Part shown: positions 34,536-47,085 of the stretch, in pieces
How the letters are laid out: the number at the start of each line of letters is the position of its first letter
How positions within the stretch are numbered: the stretch's first letter is position 1
Translations under genes and position numbers: made by a program
Notes under the pieces: model-generated
Database searches by the model: none
What the model was told of the DNA's origin: nothing
The model's input: only the letters and a program-made list of their open reading frames with translations
Source of the DNA: Allolobophora icterica
Lineage: Eukaryota > Annelida > Clitellata > Crassiclitellata > Lumbricidae
DNA length: 64,000 nucleotides
Reading direction: 5' to 3'
NCBI GenBank assembly: GCA_963556255.1
Contig: OY744613.1
Location: 37,129,555-37,193,554, forward strand

Positions 34536-35257
34536 GATTTAGCAATCAACATCAGTTAAGCAATATAAATAACTGGATAAACGTGAAAACTAAAGGAAAC
34601 GAAACCAGTTTCAGTTTCAGAGTTTCAGAGTCCTTGAGGTTAAACGCTGCAATGACTCAATTGCTGCTGGTTATATTCAAGTAGGCCTACAGTTTATAAT
34701 TGCCACAGTTGCGTGACGTCATGCAAAGTTACAGACACCACTCGGGTAGGTAAAGAACAGGTAATCTGATATCGACTGATGCATGTAAAATCTGTTTCTT
34801 AACTATGGCTGTTAGTCTATTGCACTGCAACTCATACCTTATGAGCAAGTGTTGCTCCTGTTCTACTGCTGATGTCTTCGTCAGAAATCGAAACTCGGGG
34901 ACCGCAATTAAAACAATAGGCAAAATATCAATTGAATGTAGTCGTTAGCAGTCAATATCTTAGCGACTGGTTTCGACTTGAGGGCTTAGCGGCGGCGAAT
35001 GGCAGCGGCTCCGGGGATTGACCTAAAGGACAGACAGATGACTCAGCGATGATGGAGTGGCTGTAGTCACAGTCGCTGCTCATTCGTCCATGCAGAAATG
35101 TCTGTCATGGCTCAAGATATCCTGTTCAATCGAATTGTGTGTCTAGAGGATAGGCTTGCTGGCGGATGCGAAGTGATATCGTCATAGAATGGCAAATGTC
35201 TGTTCACATAGATCTGTTCAGTACCATTATAGATGATCTGGTCCGATGTTGACCTGC

Positions 35258-35666
35258 CAGTGTTTAATCTAGTACCCCTCTTCTGGGAGGGGAAACAAGG
35301 TTTCTGGGGGAACCAACGAATTTACACATGACTTTTTGGTAATTTCATAATTTCATCCATGTTCAAAAGAGTTTCAGACTTTTTCAAATTTCATCATCCA
35401 AAAAAAGTTGATGACCTTTTTTTAGACATTCATCCACTTTTAAGACTTTTTCTATACGAATCACTCTCTCTCTCTCTCTATCTCTCTCTTAAGAAGTCAT
35501 CTCTGAAAAAGTATATTGCTCACCTTCTCGGGGGGGGGAGAAGCATCTATCCTGAGGGGGGAATTTCCCTCCCAAAAGGTCTGTACATTATAATATTGCT
35601 GGCCTCTGGGGGGAAACTTCAACCCTGGTGGAGAAATCCCCCCAAATGGTGTCTAGATAAACACTG
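35258..35666. mobile_element. hAT MITE, 409 bp
   Basis: Termini CAGTGTTTAATCTAGTACC and, inverted, CAGTGTTTATCTAGACACC. TTGACCTG occurs at 35249-35256 and 35667-35674, an 8-bp duplication with a one-base offset on the left. The interior has runs of G and C and a long AT stretch. Confidence 0.75.
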
Positions 35667-36350
35667 TTGACCTGCAGCCATGGCAGCTCGGTTGGGCGCA
35701 GTCTTCCTGAGAAAATGGACATCAGCGACACGTATACCGAGGCACTCTGCTGCTACTGCTATTTAACAAGGGCTGATCTTCTTAAATGTCTGCGTGGGTA
35801 ACTGGCGCCCCAATTCGAAACGCAGTGAGTTTGTCAGCAGGTTGTTTCGAGCGCTCGTCTGGCTGTAGTCTTCTTCAAGTGGTGATGATCTATCCAGAGT
35901 GACGTTTACGTATGTAGGAGTCATCTGATGTTCGATGCGTTGGCCGTTCAGTTTGATGTTTATTTTGCGGTAGGTCTTTGTAGGTGAAAAACACTTGAAA
36001 CAGTTTTGGACGTCCTAGTAGGCCTAATACCCTACCTTCTTCATTTTAACCTGAAACGGATTAGCTGTGCAGTCATTGTCTGCAGCAGTCGGCAATTCCG
36101 TTCATGTTTAGCTGAATATAGTCCAAGTATAATGAATGGTGGGAGAAATGTTGGCCAGATTTTAATAAGACAGTCGGCTTCTTTAGCCAATTGTGCTAAT
36201 TGTGATGCATGCAATTGAATCTAATTCTAATTGTTGCATGTAAAATATGTTTCTTAACTATGGCTGTTTTTGCATTACTTGAAAGGTTACATATATTTAC
36301 TGCAAGGTCTTTCATACAAAGGGGAAGTCCCCTAATACACTTGCATGTTT

Positions 36351-36375
36351 GTTCGTTCGTTCGTTCGTTCGTTCA
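36351..36375. repeat. (GTTC)n microsatellite
   Basis: Six tetranucleotides immediately before an RT fragment. Confidence 0.85.
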
Positions 36376-36379
36376 AGGC

Positions 36380-36590
36380 TGAGGACCTTAATGAACACTT
36401 CGCCTCAGTCACTGAGGCTCAGTGTCAACTGATCGTAGTTACATCTCTCCTCTGTCTCTGCTGACGGCTACGGACAATGAACCCAGCATCACAGAGCCAG
36501 CAATGTTCAGTATTCTCAACCGTTTTAGCCATACAGCGGATGGTGCAGATCGCCTTCCCTTCTTGCAATTGTGCCTCTCCATGTATTGCT
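36380..36590 (+). pseudogene. Family-A RT, N-terminal fragment
   Basis: DLNEHFASVTEA, then after a frameshift DRSYISPLSL, NEPSITEPAMFSILNRFSHT and ADGADRLPF. This parallels HFASISTDSSYIPP ... EFRIFNLLDHLHHAADGLDGLP at the start of the 29190 copy. Confidence 0.65.
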
Positions 36591-38716
36591 GTATAAATTG
36601 CTTGTTGTACTTTTCTTGATCATTTTAATGCACGGATGTACATGTACATGGATGATACTGCCGCCATCTGGTTATTGATTGTATTGATCGACTGATTTAC
36701 GAATAACAGGGACGAATGTTTGACCATTCACTGTTGTGATTTGCGTACTATCATTGACGCCAAATCATACATTGTTTTTACATTATGAGAATATTCAAGC
36801 ATTGCATATCACTGTAATGCTAAAGACCTCAGCCCCTGGGCTGTCATTCCCATAGTCAGCCAGCCATTCATGCTTCAAGGTTTGACATTGTTTGTTGTCT
36901 CGAACCAAAGAAATTTACCTGTCATGAAAGATACACAATTCTAAGCGCTAACAAATGTTTCACCAGTAACATCGACAGCCTATGAGTAAAGCTTTTCTGA
37001 GCACTCTAACATTAATTAAAACTATATATGAAGCATCCATGTCTGACATTTTGTTTAAGCAGTATAGCAATGCTATAAATTTAATCTGTTCATGCACAAT
37101 CGATCAATTCGGACACTTCGTGGACAAATTTCGACTCTAGACACGACAATTATAAACTATATAGGGATAGCAGTTCAATTATAAAAGTATATTTTAAATA
37201 CTTTTTACAGGCTTTGTGTTTTAAATAAAATGAGATGCTGAGGCAAACAAATCACGTAGCTCTAATTCAAATCTGTTGCAATTTGTGACTCGGTGCGTAA
37301 ACAATTTAGGACATTCTAAGTTTTCTGCAAACGCAGGCATAGGCCTACAGCTGCCCCCTTCTGGTCGCTCGGCTCCACCGTGTCCCCCCCCCCCCCGTTG
37401 GAAAAGCCTAGAGTCGCCACTGTAGGTTGGGCGTGAAGATCAAGTTCAGACGAATAACGCTTGCGTCTTTGTCATGAACTCATCCAGTAGAATTCACTTA
37501 TTCATTTGAGAGATGAAGGTAAACGTGGCAATGGCCGCCGCTGGTTCACTGAAGACAAGCCTACGTCTAGCCTATAATATGTTAATGGATTTAGAGATAG
37601 GAGCGTCGCTTCTATCGCCTATGTTATGCACCCAATGATCCGGTGGTAGACAGTAGCTAACTACTGTAGTTGGGCCTAACAAATTATAAACTACTTTTCA
37701 AGTAGTTAGCCTAACTACCATTTTCAAAAGTAGTTGCAACTACCAAAACTCAACTTGTTTTTTTTCTGTCTAACTACTTTTAAAAAATGTCTCCTTTGGC
37801 CAATTTCTTTTGTTTTATAGCTCGTCTCAAATAATTGAAAATGCAAGCTGTCGTGGACATAATATTTATGCTGAAAATTTAAAAATTAAATGCTATTTTA
37901 TGTAGATTTGAAGAAATGACTGTGATGCAGAGTCAAAATGGCTTATTCGATTTTTAGAATAGATCACAGTCGATTAGACCTAACATAAATGTTCAATTTC
38001 TCAAAAGATATATTAATACAAAACAAGAAATTCTTTGAAAATTCGAGCGTTTTGCCTTACTGCTTTGACTAAGTCACAAGCGTTATAACCGGGTCAGTTC
38101 TCATTTTAACGGTTTGAAAACTAGCGTATACGGTTATTTGTAATGCCTAATCCGAGACCAAGAAAAGGGAAGAAGAATATAGTATTAGTTTGATAAAGAT
38201 CGTGGATCTCGGTATATTGATTACGCTGCGATCCTTTGAGTTCGGGTTTACAGCGTTGGCATGACCGTCTACAATAGGGAGCCTACTTCTAAATCCAACT
38301 GAACGATTGACATGAAATCTGACGAACAGAATGGTAGGCCCTATAGGCCTACCGTTATCGCCTGCGAAATTGAGGCATGGAATGTAGAAGCTCATGTCGT
38401 AGAAAGACCCATGCAAAGCTGTTGGTTATGCCAAATGCGGAGAATGTGGTGGGAGGTCCAAGGAAAATCATTCTGTGGACATCCTTAATGGACAACTTCG
38501 AATGATTTAATATATCTGATTAACCCATAATGGCGGCCGAATGAATGTATGAATGTAAATGAATGTATGAATGTAAATAAATGTATGAAGTTGGAAGCCC
38601 TTGCAGTATACAGTGATCCCATATGATATACGATAGTTCCCGCGTGGGAAGAAGTAGTGGGCCCCATATGACTTTGTCAATGGGCATTGGGCAGCTATAT
38701 GAACTGCACACACTGC
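36591..38716. other. No supported gene
   Basis: A GTAGTTAG/CTAACTAC-rich stretch at 37650-37790 looks like the end of another hAT-type MITE. Bases 37373-37424 hold a C run and a GAGTCGCCACTG end typical of hAT termini. No full element could be bounded, and there is no coding evidence. Confidence 0.45.
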
Positions 38717-39619
38717 CAGTCTTGTTGTCCTCGAGACCAAGGTCTTGGTCTCGAGTGCACTCGAGTTCGTTTTTAAAAGTCTTGGTCTTGGTCTTGGTCT
38801 TGAGGTTCAAGGTCTTGGTCTTGGTCTTGAGGTTCAAGGTCTTGGTCTTGGTCTTGGTCTCGAGGTTCAAAGTCTTGGTCTTGGTTTTGCAAGACCAAGA
38901 CCAAGACTTTTGTCAATGTGAACAGTCATTAATTTTAACAAACGGCAAGAATTTTAAAAATTTATCCAATAATTACTCATACAGTTATTGCTTTAGTATT
39001 TACACGGTGTGAATGAAGCTTCACTGTTGTTATGGACAATTATTTTGACTTCCGGTTATTTACCATGGAATGATTTCAAAACAGACTCATGATTAATTTG
39101 TACAGTTACATCCGGTTCTTGAAAAGCTGCTTTGTGTGCTAGCGATTTCAGCACTTGTAGACCGTGTTTTACACATGGTAGAATTTTTATGAGGCTCCAT
39201 AGGTCACGTCTTGGTCAGAAAATTCTGAGCAAATTGTTTTTTTTTATAAAATTTCAACAAGCATTTGGAATAACATTTCGCATGAAGGGCTTTTGTAAAT
39301 ACGAATTCGGAATTCTTTGCAGTCTCCATTTAGAGTTGTTTTGCTTGAATAAAAGAAAAAACTCATGTTTTCATTAAAATAACGAGTAGTCCAACTGGAC
39401 AATTTTTAGTAAGGAATAGAAGTCTGGATACGACTGTGATTATTTTGGGTCTTGGTCTCGGTCTTGGTCTTGAGGTTCAAGGTCTTGGTCTTGGTCTTGA
39501 GGTTCAAGGTCTTGGTCTTGGTCTTGGTCTTGAGATTCAAGGTCTTGGTCTTGGTCTTGGTCTTGAGGTTCAAGGTCTTGGTCTTGGTCTTGAGGTTTAA
39601 GGTCTTGACAACAAGACTG
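38717..39619 (+). mobile_element. hAT element, GGTCTT-arm family, 903 bp
   Basis: Termini CAGTCTTGTTGTCC and GACAACAAGACTG. Flanks CACACTGC (38709-38716) and CACACTGG (39620-39627) match 7 of 8. Arrays at 38745-38900 and 39448-39600. The transposase tail in between is more decayed (LGQKILSKLFFFIKF). Confidence 0.9.
39090..39290 (+). pseudogene. hAT transposase C-terminal remnant
   Basis: Homologous to 9425-9690 by position and by [20 protein letters not shown]; the PATSAP box is disrupted. Confidence 0.65.
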
Positions 39620-39627
39620 CACACTGG

Positions 39628-42600
39628 GTCAGTTACATCCCAGATTGCATTCCTCATGTGCTGCTCATATGGACTGTGGTTGGAGCTATGGACAAAGCTA
39701 CGATCTATAGGCCCACTGGAGCTCATATAAATGCATAGATGCAATTTACGAAAAAGGAGACATGCATTTGAATTACCGCAGTTTAATACATGCTGCATAA
39801 GAAATCCTTCATCATTCGCTCACTGTAGGCCTACAACTATAAAAACTGGGTTAATGCTGGTTCTAGTGCCTGTTCTGATATTTGACCTGGCTCTATTTGT
39901 AGACCCGAGTAATGCTTACGTTCATTAGATCATAACTTTAGTTATAGATATGTATGTAAATAAGACATTACCAAATTGTTTATAATACTGCTTGTGTTTA
40001 ATTTGTCTTACTGATATTGTGTTTTTTGTATGTATTGTGGTTGTAAAGTATGAGCGTTTGTCGAACAGTCGAACTAATAAAAGATTACTTACTACTTACT
40101 TACTTACATTAGACGCATATTCGCGCCATCTTCTTATTCGCTGCAGGGTAAGCCTATAATCATTGCGTTAACGTTTATCTGTGACGTAATTTCGTGTCAC
40201 GTAGGAGACAACTATAATTTAAATTAAAGAAACAATAACGTGATTGCTGCATTGAGAGACATTTCCTTTGGTGCTGTAGTAGAAGACGACATTTTAACAG
40301 AATCGAACATACTACATCGAAATCTTGCATTCCCGACGCACATAAGAAGGTATGCAGCACTCATATTTTATATAGCACGACACTACTATCGAAAGAAGGA
40401 TGTCACCAGGAGAAAATAGAACAAACTAGCCGAAGAAGAAGAAGACACGGAAAAGAGGAAGGACGATCGAGTAAGTGAAGGGCAACAAGAACAACTACAA
40501 ATGAGAAAAGAACAGGGATATAGGCAGGGCTGTAGTGGCAAAATTAGAGGTGAGTAGCCTACACGCTGCCGGTTAGTTTTCCGAAACAAATAGGCCTAGA
40601 GGTGAGTACAATACTGTACAATAATGTACAAATATTTTGTGAGGTAAGTATACTGTCTGTAGAGGTGAGTACACGCTGTATACCCGCGTATACCCTTGAC
40701 TACAGCCCTGGATATAGGCTGGCAATCGGAACATTGGAGGATATCGGAGATACTCTCCTGCATTCTTTCATGGATTTAGAATCAAAATCGAAGAGGAACA
40801 AGAGGATGAATGCATGAAGATGACCAAGAAGAGAAGAACCAACAGAGGAAGATGCATTAGAAAACAGGACAGAAGCAGAATTTCGGATGCTCATCAACAG
40901 TCAATGCCGTCATTTCCAGTCATTGGTTTTCAATTAAGATAAACAAAAATGTGACGATGATATTAAGACGACGCCGCCGGTGAAGGTGACCGACAATGAC
41001 GGTGCTACTGTTCGTGATGTTTGTGGTGGAATGAGTAGTAATAATGGTAGTAATTATGATGTCGATGATGGTGATGATGTCGCTGAGGCAAAAGTAAGTG
41101 GCAGAGAGTGAATAAGTTGACGATGGAGGAGATGGTGATGATGGAGCAAAAAGAAGTAGCGCCCCATAAAGAGAAAGCAAAGAGAAGGTAAGGAAGACGC
41201 AGTCAGAGCAAAGAAATATATATAGGAGCGGAGAACAGCAGAAAGGACAGACATCAAGAATAGAAGTGGACCAATACAAGAATATTCTTTAGCATCTTTT
41301 CAGTAGATTTTGTTCAGTTTTTCTCAACAAATATAATTAATTAATTCAATTATTGATTATTTTTTATTTAAACTAATCGTTGTGGTCCGACCGATTCACT
41401 GTCGGGTGTCGAGCAGAGACGAGGAAAGCATTCCACTTGGAACTAAAATTAATAACTAAACTAGGCCTACATACATTTAAAAGGCTGCTCAAGTCACATC
41501 TTATCGTCCAAACATAGAAATCTACAATGTCCCATTTACGGTATATAAACTTCTTGGTGTTGCTTAGTCTTACTGGTTTGGTCTTTGGAAGGTTCATATT
41601 CTTGCATTGTCTGGTTGGTCGTTGGGGGGGGGGTGTAAGTGTCATGCGGTTATTTGGAGCAGGCGGGCTGTGACATTTAAGCTTATGCATGCTTTATTTA
41701 ATTAATAATTAAATTGTGTTGCTAAAAATAAAAAAATCCAACCTAAGTTCCACAGAGAGTTAATTCTGTATACATCTGTAGATTTTCAGAAAGTAATTAC
41801 GAACATTTTGAATAACAATACAAAACTTTTAAATGACAAAAAGAAGCCTGAAAAGTTGGAAAAAAGTAAAAGGAAATTGGCAACACTTGTTGGAAAATGA
41901 CCTATAGGCCTATTTAGAAGCATGAGTTAAATTAAATATTTCTATTTACCACCTATATTTATGACAGATATTCAACATTATGTTCTGTGAATATTACATA
42001 ATTTTTGTCACTGTATAGTATAGGCCTAAGTGTACTTGTGAAAATTAATGTACATGACCCTGGTTATAAATAGCCTATATAGGCCCTGTTCTTGTTCCAA
42101 CAGTACTCATTTGATCATGCAATCTATTTCTTGGATTGTTTTCACTGTTTCAGATTATCGTTTATTTATGTGAATTTTCTGTTGCTTTAAATTGTTCTAG
42201 GGCCTAAATGTACCCATTTGTACACATTATCCATTGGTTAGTTTGTCTTCTTTTTTGGAACTATTGATTTTTGCTTTAAAATGATCTAAATGTACTCATT
42301 AAAACACCTATTCTATTAGTTTGTTATCAATTAGTGTATTAATATTAATTTTTTCATATGCATTTTCTATTAGCTATACATTGCTTTAAATGTCACTGTG
42401 AAGTTTAAGTTTTGTCTACACCAATAAAGAAATAATAAAAATAATGCTAACTGCTATCAACCAAATAAACACATCAGCGAACCACGGTTTTCTGAGTGAG
42501 CCTCCGCTGATGACGTCACACCTTTTTGTAGCAGGCCTGCTCCTATCTAGAAGGCCGTGCACTGTCAGTGTCAACAGCAAGAAGATTGTTTAATTAGGTC

Positions 42601-43136
42601 TAGTTCACCATTAAAATGTTATTCTTTCTTGCCTGGTCATTAAGTGGTACATTGTTTAATGTGGACTTATTCAGCTCACCATAGCTTGTTTACCAGCTAG
42701 TCATGTTATTCTCTGTGTATGGTTGTATATCACATGCACACGACAGTCAGACATATAATATTAAACTGACGTGATTTTCTGTTGTTTATGATTAAAAAGT
42801 TATTTTTCAGGATAGCAGAAGTGTAATATTTGCTTAGCCACATCTTAAACAGCGTGGTGTAGGCCTGTAACCAGTGATGGCATCTTGAGAGTAGACCTAT
42901 ACAGTCTCGCTCTTAATCGTAATCGTAACTTCGAAAGCACCACTTGAAGGCCAAGCGCAGGGCACCAGCCTATTCAAGACAGTCTTGAAACAAAAAAACG
43001 TGTCTTGGTTCTGGTCCATTATTTGCTGGTCTTGGCTCTGGTTAATACTTTGGTCTTGAATCCTGAGGTCTTGGAATTGGAGCTGCACAGTAGTCTAGTG
43101 AGTACAGTATGCTGGACGATGTCAGGTTCAAAATCC
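39628..43136. other. No supported gene
   Basis: AT-rich with many AGGCCT words. An AATAAAAGATTACTTACTACTTACTTACTT segment near 40075-40108 resembles a retrotransposon 3' end with an ACTT tail. The Lys/Glu-rich stretch at 40390-40900 is broken by stops. GAT/GGTGAT triplets occur near 41060-41130. Confidence 0.45.
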
Positions 43137-43144
43137 CATTCATT

Positions 43145-43466
43145 CATAGGCGTAATTTGTGGGGGGTACGAGGGGTACCCGTACCCCCACTTTTTGGACT
43201 GGGGGTACTGTACCCCCCACTTTTTAAACAATGTCAATCAATATTTTTGTTATTGTGCCTTCCCAGAGAATGCAGTCTCCGCCAAAGTGCGAAAGTACGT
43301 AGATACACAGGTAAATCGAGAGCCAAAATTAATGAGAATACTGACAGAGAATATGTTCAAAATGGCCACCATGCGAAAAGCGAAAGTGGAGAAGAAATTG
43401 GTATCCCCCACTTTTTAGACCAAAGTATTGGTACCCCCCACTTTTTAGACTAAAGTTACGCCTCTG
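43145..43466 (+). mobile_element. hAT MITE (GTACCCCCCACTTTTT family), copy 1, 322 bp
   Basis: Starts CATAGGCGTAATTTGTGG and ends CTAAAGTTACGCCTCTG. The perfect target duplication CATTCATT flanks it (43137-43144 and 43467-43474). Interior repeats of GTACCCCCCACTTTTT. Confidence 0.93.
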
Positions 43467-43474
43467 CATTCATT

Positions 43475-43973
43475 GGTCTAATATGGTTGGGCCATGAGCT
43501 GCGAATAGATGGCCGCGTCTGAAGTTCATTGTACGTATTCATGAGCGCTGAAGGCACCGCACCCAACACACTCTTCAGCATAGTCACGTGGTCACTTTTT
43601 AAGGACTTAGGGCGTTTACTTCTTTGTAGAGAGTCTTAAAATTCTGTCATGCATGACAGGATTTTAAAACACACCAAGATAGACGGCGAATATGTCCTGA
43701 ACTGCTCTAAAGCCCGAGAGACGTTTGTCAGGAGGACAACAATGTCACATCATGTATGCAATGACGATGAAATGTCAAAGTCCTTGTCATTCCATTTTTT
43801 CACGCTCCTGTTAACTTATCTGTCGCTCAAAACGAGTCAGACCCATTGAAAGCGTAGGCTATATGTACAGTAGGCCTACATAATATAATCTGTCTGTCTC
43901 TTCATGTGTCCATCTGATTACACGTTTGTATGTGTCTGCCTCTTAGTCTTAGCCATATTTCATCCAAAGTATA
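43475..43973. other. No supported gene
   Basis: Short open frame at 43649-43849 without a recognisable domain. Confidence 0.4.
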
Positions 43974-44211
43974 CAGGGTGGCGCAGAAAAAGTGGGACCG
44001 CCTCATGAAATCTTGTGCAATACCGTATATATCAAATTATTTTGGACGGTTTTTTAAACTGAAAAATATCCTTACTCACTAACTCAACGTGTGACGTCAC
44101 TATTTCGTGAACTTCCGGTCGCCATCTTCATAGTTTATGCCATTTTTACGAAGCTCCTTCGCACACGGCAAGAAACACAATCAACTTCCTTCTTCGGGAG
44201 AATGTCACCAT

Positions 44212-44863
44212 CATAGGCGTAATTTGTGGGGGTACGAGGGTACCCGTACCCCCACTTTTTGGACTGGGGGTACTGTACCCCCCACTTTTTAAACAATGTC
44301 AATCAATATATTTGTTATTGTGCCTTCCCAGAGAATGCAGTCTCCGCCAAAGTGCAAAAGTACTTAGATACACATGTAAACCGAGAGCCAAAATTAATTA
44401 GAATACTGACAGGGAATATGTTCAAAATGGCCACCATGCGAAAAGCGAATGTGGAGAAGAAATTGGTACCCCCCACTTTTTAGACCAAAGTATTGGTACC
44501 CAGGGGCGTAACTTTAGCCTAAAAAGTGGGGGGTACCAATACCTTGGTCTAAAAAGTGGGGGGTACCAATTTCTTCTCCACTTTCGTTTTTCGCATGATA
44601 ACCATTTTGAACATATTCCCTGCCAGTATTCTCATTAGTTTTGGCTCTCGATTTACCTGTGAATCTAAGCACTTTCATACTTTTGGCGGAGATTGCGTTC
44701 TCTGGGAAGTCACAATAATCAAATATTGATTGGCATTGTTTAAAAAGTGGGGGGTACAGTACCCCCCAGTCCAAAAAGTGGGGGGTACGGGTACCCCTCG
44801 TACCCCCCACAAATTACGCCTATGTTGGTACCCCCCACTTTTTAGACTAAAGTTACGCCCCTG
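44212..44863 (+). mobile_element. hAT MITE (GTACCCCCCACTTTTT family), copy 2, split by copy 3
   Basis: Starts CATAGGCGTAATTTGTGG and ends AAGTTACGCCCCTG. GTCACCAT flanks both sides (44204-44211 and 44864-44871). Copy 3 interrupts it at 44501-44824. Confidence 0.93.
44501..44824 (-). mobile_element. hAT MITE (GTACCCCCCACTTTTT family), copy 3, 324 bp, nested
   Basis: Inverted relative to copy 2: starts CAGGGGCGTAACTTTAGCC and ends AAATTACGCCTATG. TTGGTACC flanks both sides (44493-44500 and 44825-44832), and these bases belong to copy 2. Confidence 0.93.
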
Positions 44864-44871
44864 GTCACCAT

Positions 44872-45058
44872 CATCGAACCAGACATGTGGCCCCCAAATA
44901 GCCCGGACCTAAACCCTGTAGATTATGCTATGTGAGGTGCTCTTCAGCAAAAAGTCTACCTTCGTCGTAAATTTGAAACAATAAATCAACTGAAACTGGC
45001 CACTGTTGAAGTGTGGCAAAAACTCTCTCAGCGGTTTATAAACAGAAGCATTGTTTAG
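44872..45058 (+). pseudogene. Tc1/mariner transposase C-terminal remnant
   Basis: Reads EPDMWPPNSPDLNPVDYAM, stop, GALQQKVYLRRKFETINQLK and ends at TAG 45056-45058. WPPNSPDLNPxDY contains the second catalytic Asp region of the IS630/Tc1/mariner DDE domain. The expected Trp after AM is TGA. Upstream catalytic parts are deleted. Confidence 0.85.
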
Positions 45059-45244
45059 ACGTTTAAAAACGTTTAGAAAAAAAACTGTTGAGAACCGAGG
45101 AGGACACATTGAATTTGATTTCTGATTGTGTATAAATTATCATTTGGCAACAATTTACTTGTTTTTCTTATAAGAAAAACTTACACAGGAATTTATTACT
45201 TGATAATATACTATGCGGTCCCACTTTTTATGCGCCACTCTGTA

Positions 45245-46794
45245 GATGCAATCTCTCAGAATTGCAAAGATTAAGCACAGTTTGGCAAGACAAGTCTTCG
45301 CCGATTTTTGCTTGGTGACAAAGGTTCCATGAAATGTGCGGAGTGACGTGAGTCATGTGAAAGTGAAACCCATATGGAAATATTCTCAGAATCATAATCA
45401 GAATTGGAATCAGAAGATAAGAAGAATCATAAACATAATAATAATTTAATAATCATAATTGTCAATATCAACTTCATAAGAATTAAAAACGTCATAATTA
45501 ATCATCAGAATCAGAAGAATAACGGGAATCAGAGGATCGAAGATTCCGAAGAACCAAAAGAAAATCAAAATCAGACGAAAAACAAAAAATCACAAAAAAT
45601 AAAAAATCACAAGAAATCACAAAAAAGGTCATCAACTTTTTTTGGAGATGAATTATTACTAAAAAGTAAAAAAAAATTTGGGGGGGATATGGAATTCTAG
45701 AAAAAAAGGTCATCGACCAGACCATGGCCGACTTCCCCCCCCCCCACCTCTCAGACAAGATCGCCGCCACTGTGTGTAGCCATGTCGACTTCACGCTCTT
45801 GGCCTCGGCATATGTGTAATTGGAGGCTTTACATAACATAATAAGGGTTTAATCAGGCTTGGAGCAGAGATCTCGAAATCTTTTCTTGTCGTGGCACCGA
45901 TCTCTTGGCTGAAAATCTCTAGATAGGATCCGCATGGGTTCAATAGGGTTCCATATGGCTCCATATGGGCATGCTGGCAGGAACTCCACGTCCATAATAG
46001 GCCATAGGCCTACGTTCGTTATAGAAAAAACGTGTAGGTCTACATAAAAACCTACATTAAAACCTTGTTATGTTATGTTATGTTATGTTATAATAGGGCC
46101 TACATTTATAACAGTGCATGTATAAATGACTAATTGACAGCTGAATAAGTATGCATCATGTATTCTTATATTTATTACATCAGAGACGTACAACGAAGTA
46201 AACACAGGACATATTCCGAAGACCTGTCAACTGTTAACTTAAACATTTACCGACGAACTCGATGTTCATTCGTGCGGAACGATCTGCGCGTCCTGTTTAA
46301 TAGAAACTCTAGGCTACGTCAAGTGGTTCAACTGCGGTAGGCCTATCATTCGTGTTTTTGTGTAATCAGGCCTCGATTAACCACGGTTTCAGTGGGTGCA
46401 CACACCCAGATCTACTAAGCATTTCACAAATAAGGGCCTGACATTAGTACGGTATGCTACGTTCAAAATTTTAACTATTAGGCCTATTTTAATTTTCAAA
46501 TGTTACATCGTTGACAATGTAATCGTGTGCGTGTACGCATTGTGCGCCTGTCTGTGTGTGCATAATGAGTCATTTGTCTCTGCAGAGTTCACTCTAAAAT
46601 ACCCTTAACTTACGCCGAGTTCTATTGCAACTTAAGCGGAACTTAAGCGGGACACTGCAGTGGACTGCGTTGCTATCTGTTGTTCAGTCGGCCGTGTCCA
46701 GCTTTCCAACATTGATATGGAGTTACTCGGAGGCTCCAGCTCAAGTTTCCCGACGCCCATTTCTCTACCTCCAGCTAGAATCGTCTCCCTCATG
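45245..46794. other. No supported gene
   Basis: Bases 45590-45775 resemble part of the MITE at 46795 (AAAAAAGGTCAT, C run, ACAAGATCGCCGCCACTGTG end). A TTATG run lies at 46065-46090. Confidence 0.45.
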
Positions 46795-47085
46795 CATGGG
46801 CGGCGATCCCGGGGGTCGAGGGGGAACAAGACCCCCACCTTTTAGAGGGGGGGACACACCATACATTTGTCCCCCCGCCCCCAAATTTTGAAGAAACACC
46901 AAAAAAGGTCAGCAAATTTTATCGTGAGAAAATTTTTGGTTATAATAAATTTTATCGCGCGTGAGCGTGAACAAGAATCTTTGACCTCTTTTTGACCAGT
47001 TCAGGTCAAAACTCTTTGACCAGATCATTTCTAAAGTGTCCCGGACTGTCCCCCCCCCACCTGTCAAACAAGATCGCCGCCACTG
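46795..47085. mobile_element. hAT-like MITE (CGGCGATC termini), about 290 bp
   Basis: Left CATGGGCGGCGATC and right, inverted, CAGTGGCGGCGATC. CCTCATG occurs beside both ends but is offset by two bases on the right, so the target duplication is only probable. Confidence 0.6.

Larger units (their letters stand above)
33851..36379. other. No supported gene; two MITEs
   Basis: Apart from the MITEs at 34298 and 35258 and a short (GTTC)n run at 36351-36375, no exon or domain is visible. Confidence 0.45.
43974..45242 (+). mobile_element. Tc1/mariner element, 1269 bp with nested insertions
   Basis: Termini CAGGGTGGCGCAGAAAAAGT and, inverted, CAGAGTGGCGCATAAAAAGT, flanked by TA on both sides (43972-43973 and 45243-45244). 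A transposase remnant remains at the right. A 652-bp MITE composite (44212-44863) is inserted inside it. Confidence 0.9.

Noticed and set aside
37650..37790. Complete hAT MITE rich in GTAGTTAG
   Set aside because: Only one end-like region is visible; no partner terminus or target duplication was found.
40386..41279. Host gene with Lys/Glu-rich or Ser-rich product
   Set aside because: Frames are short and broken by stops, have no splice consensus linking them, and show simple-sequence bias (GAA, GAT).
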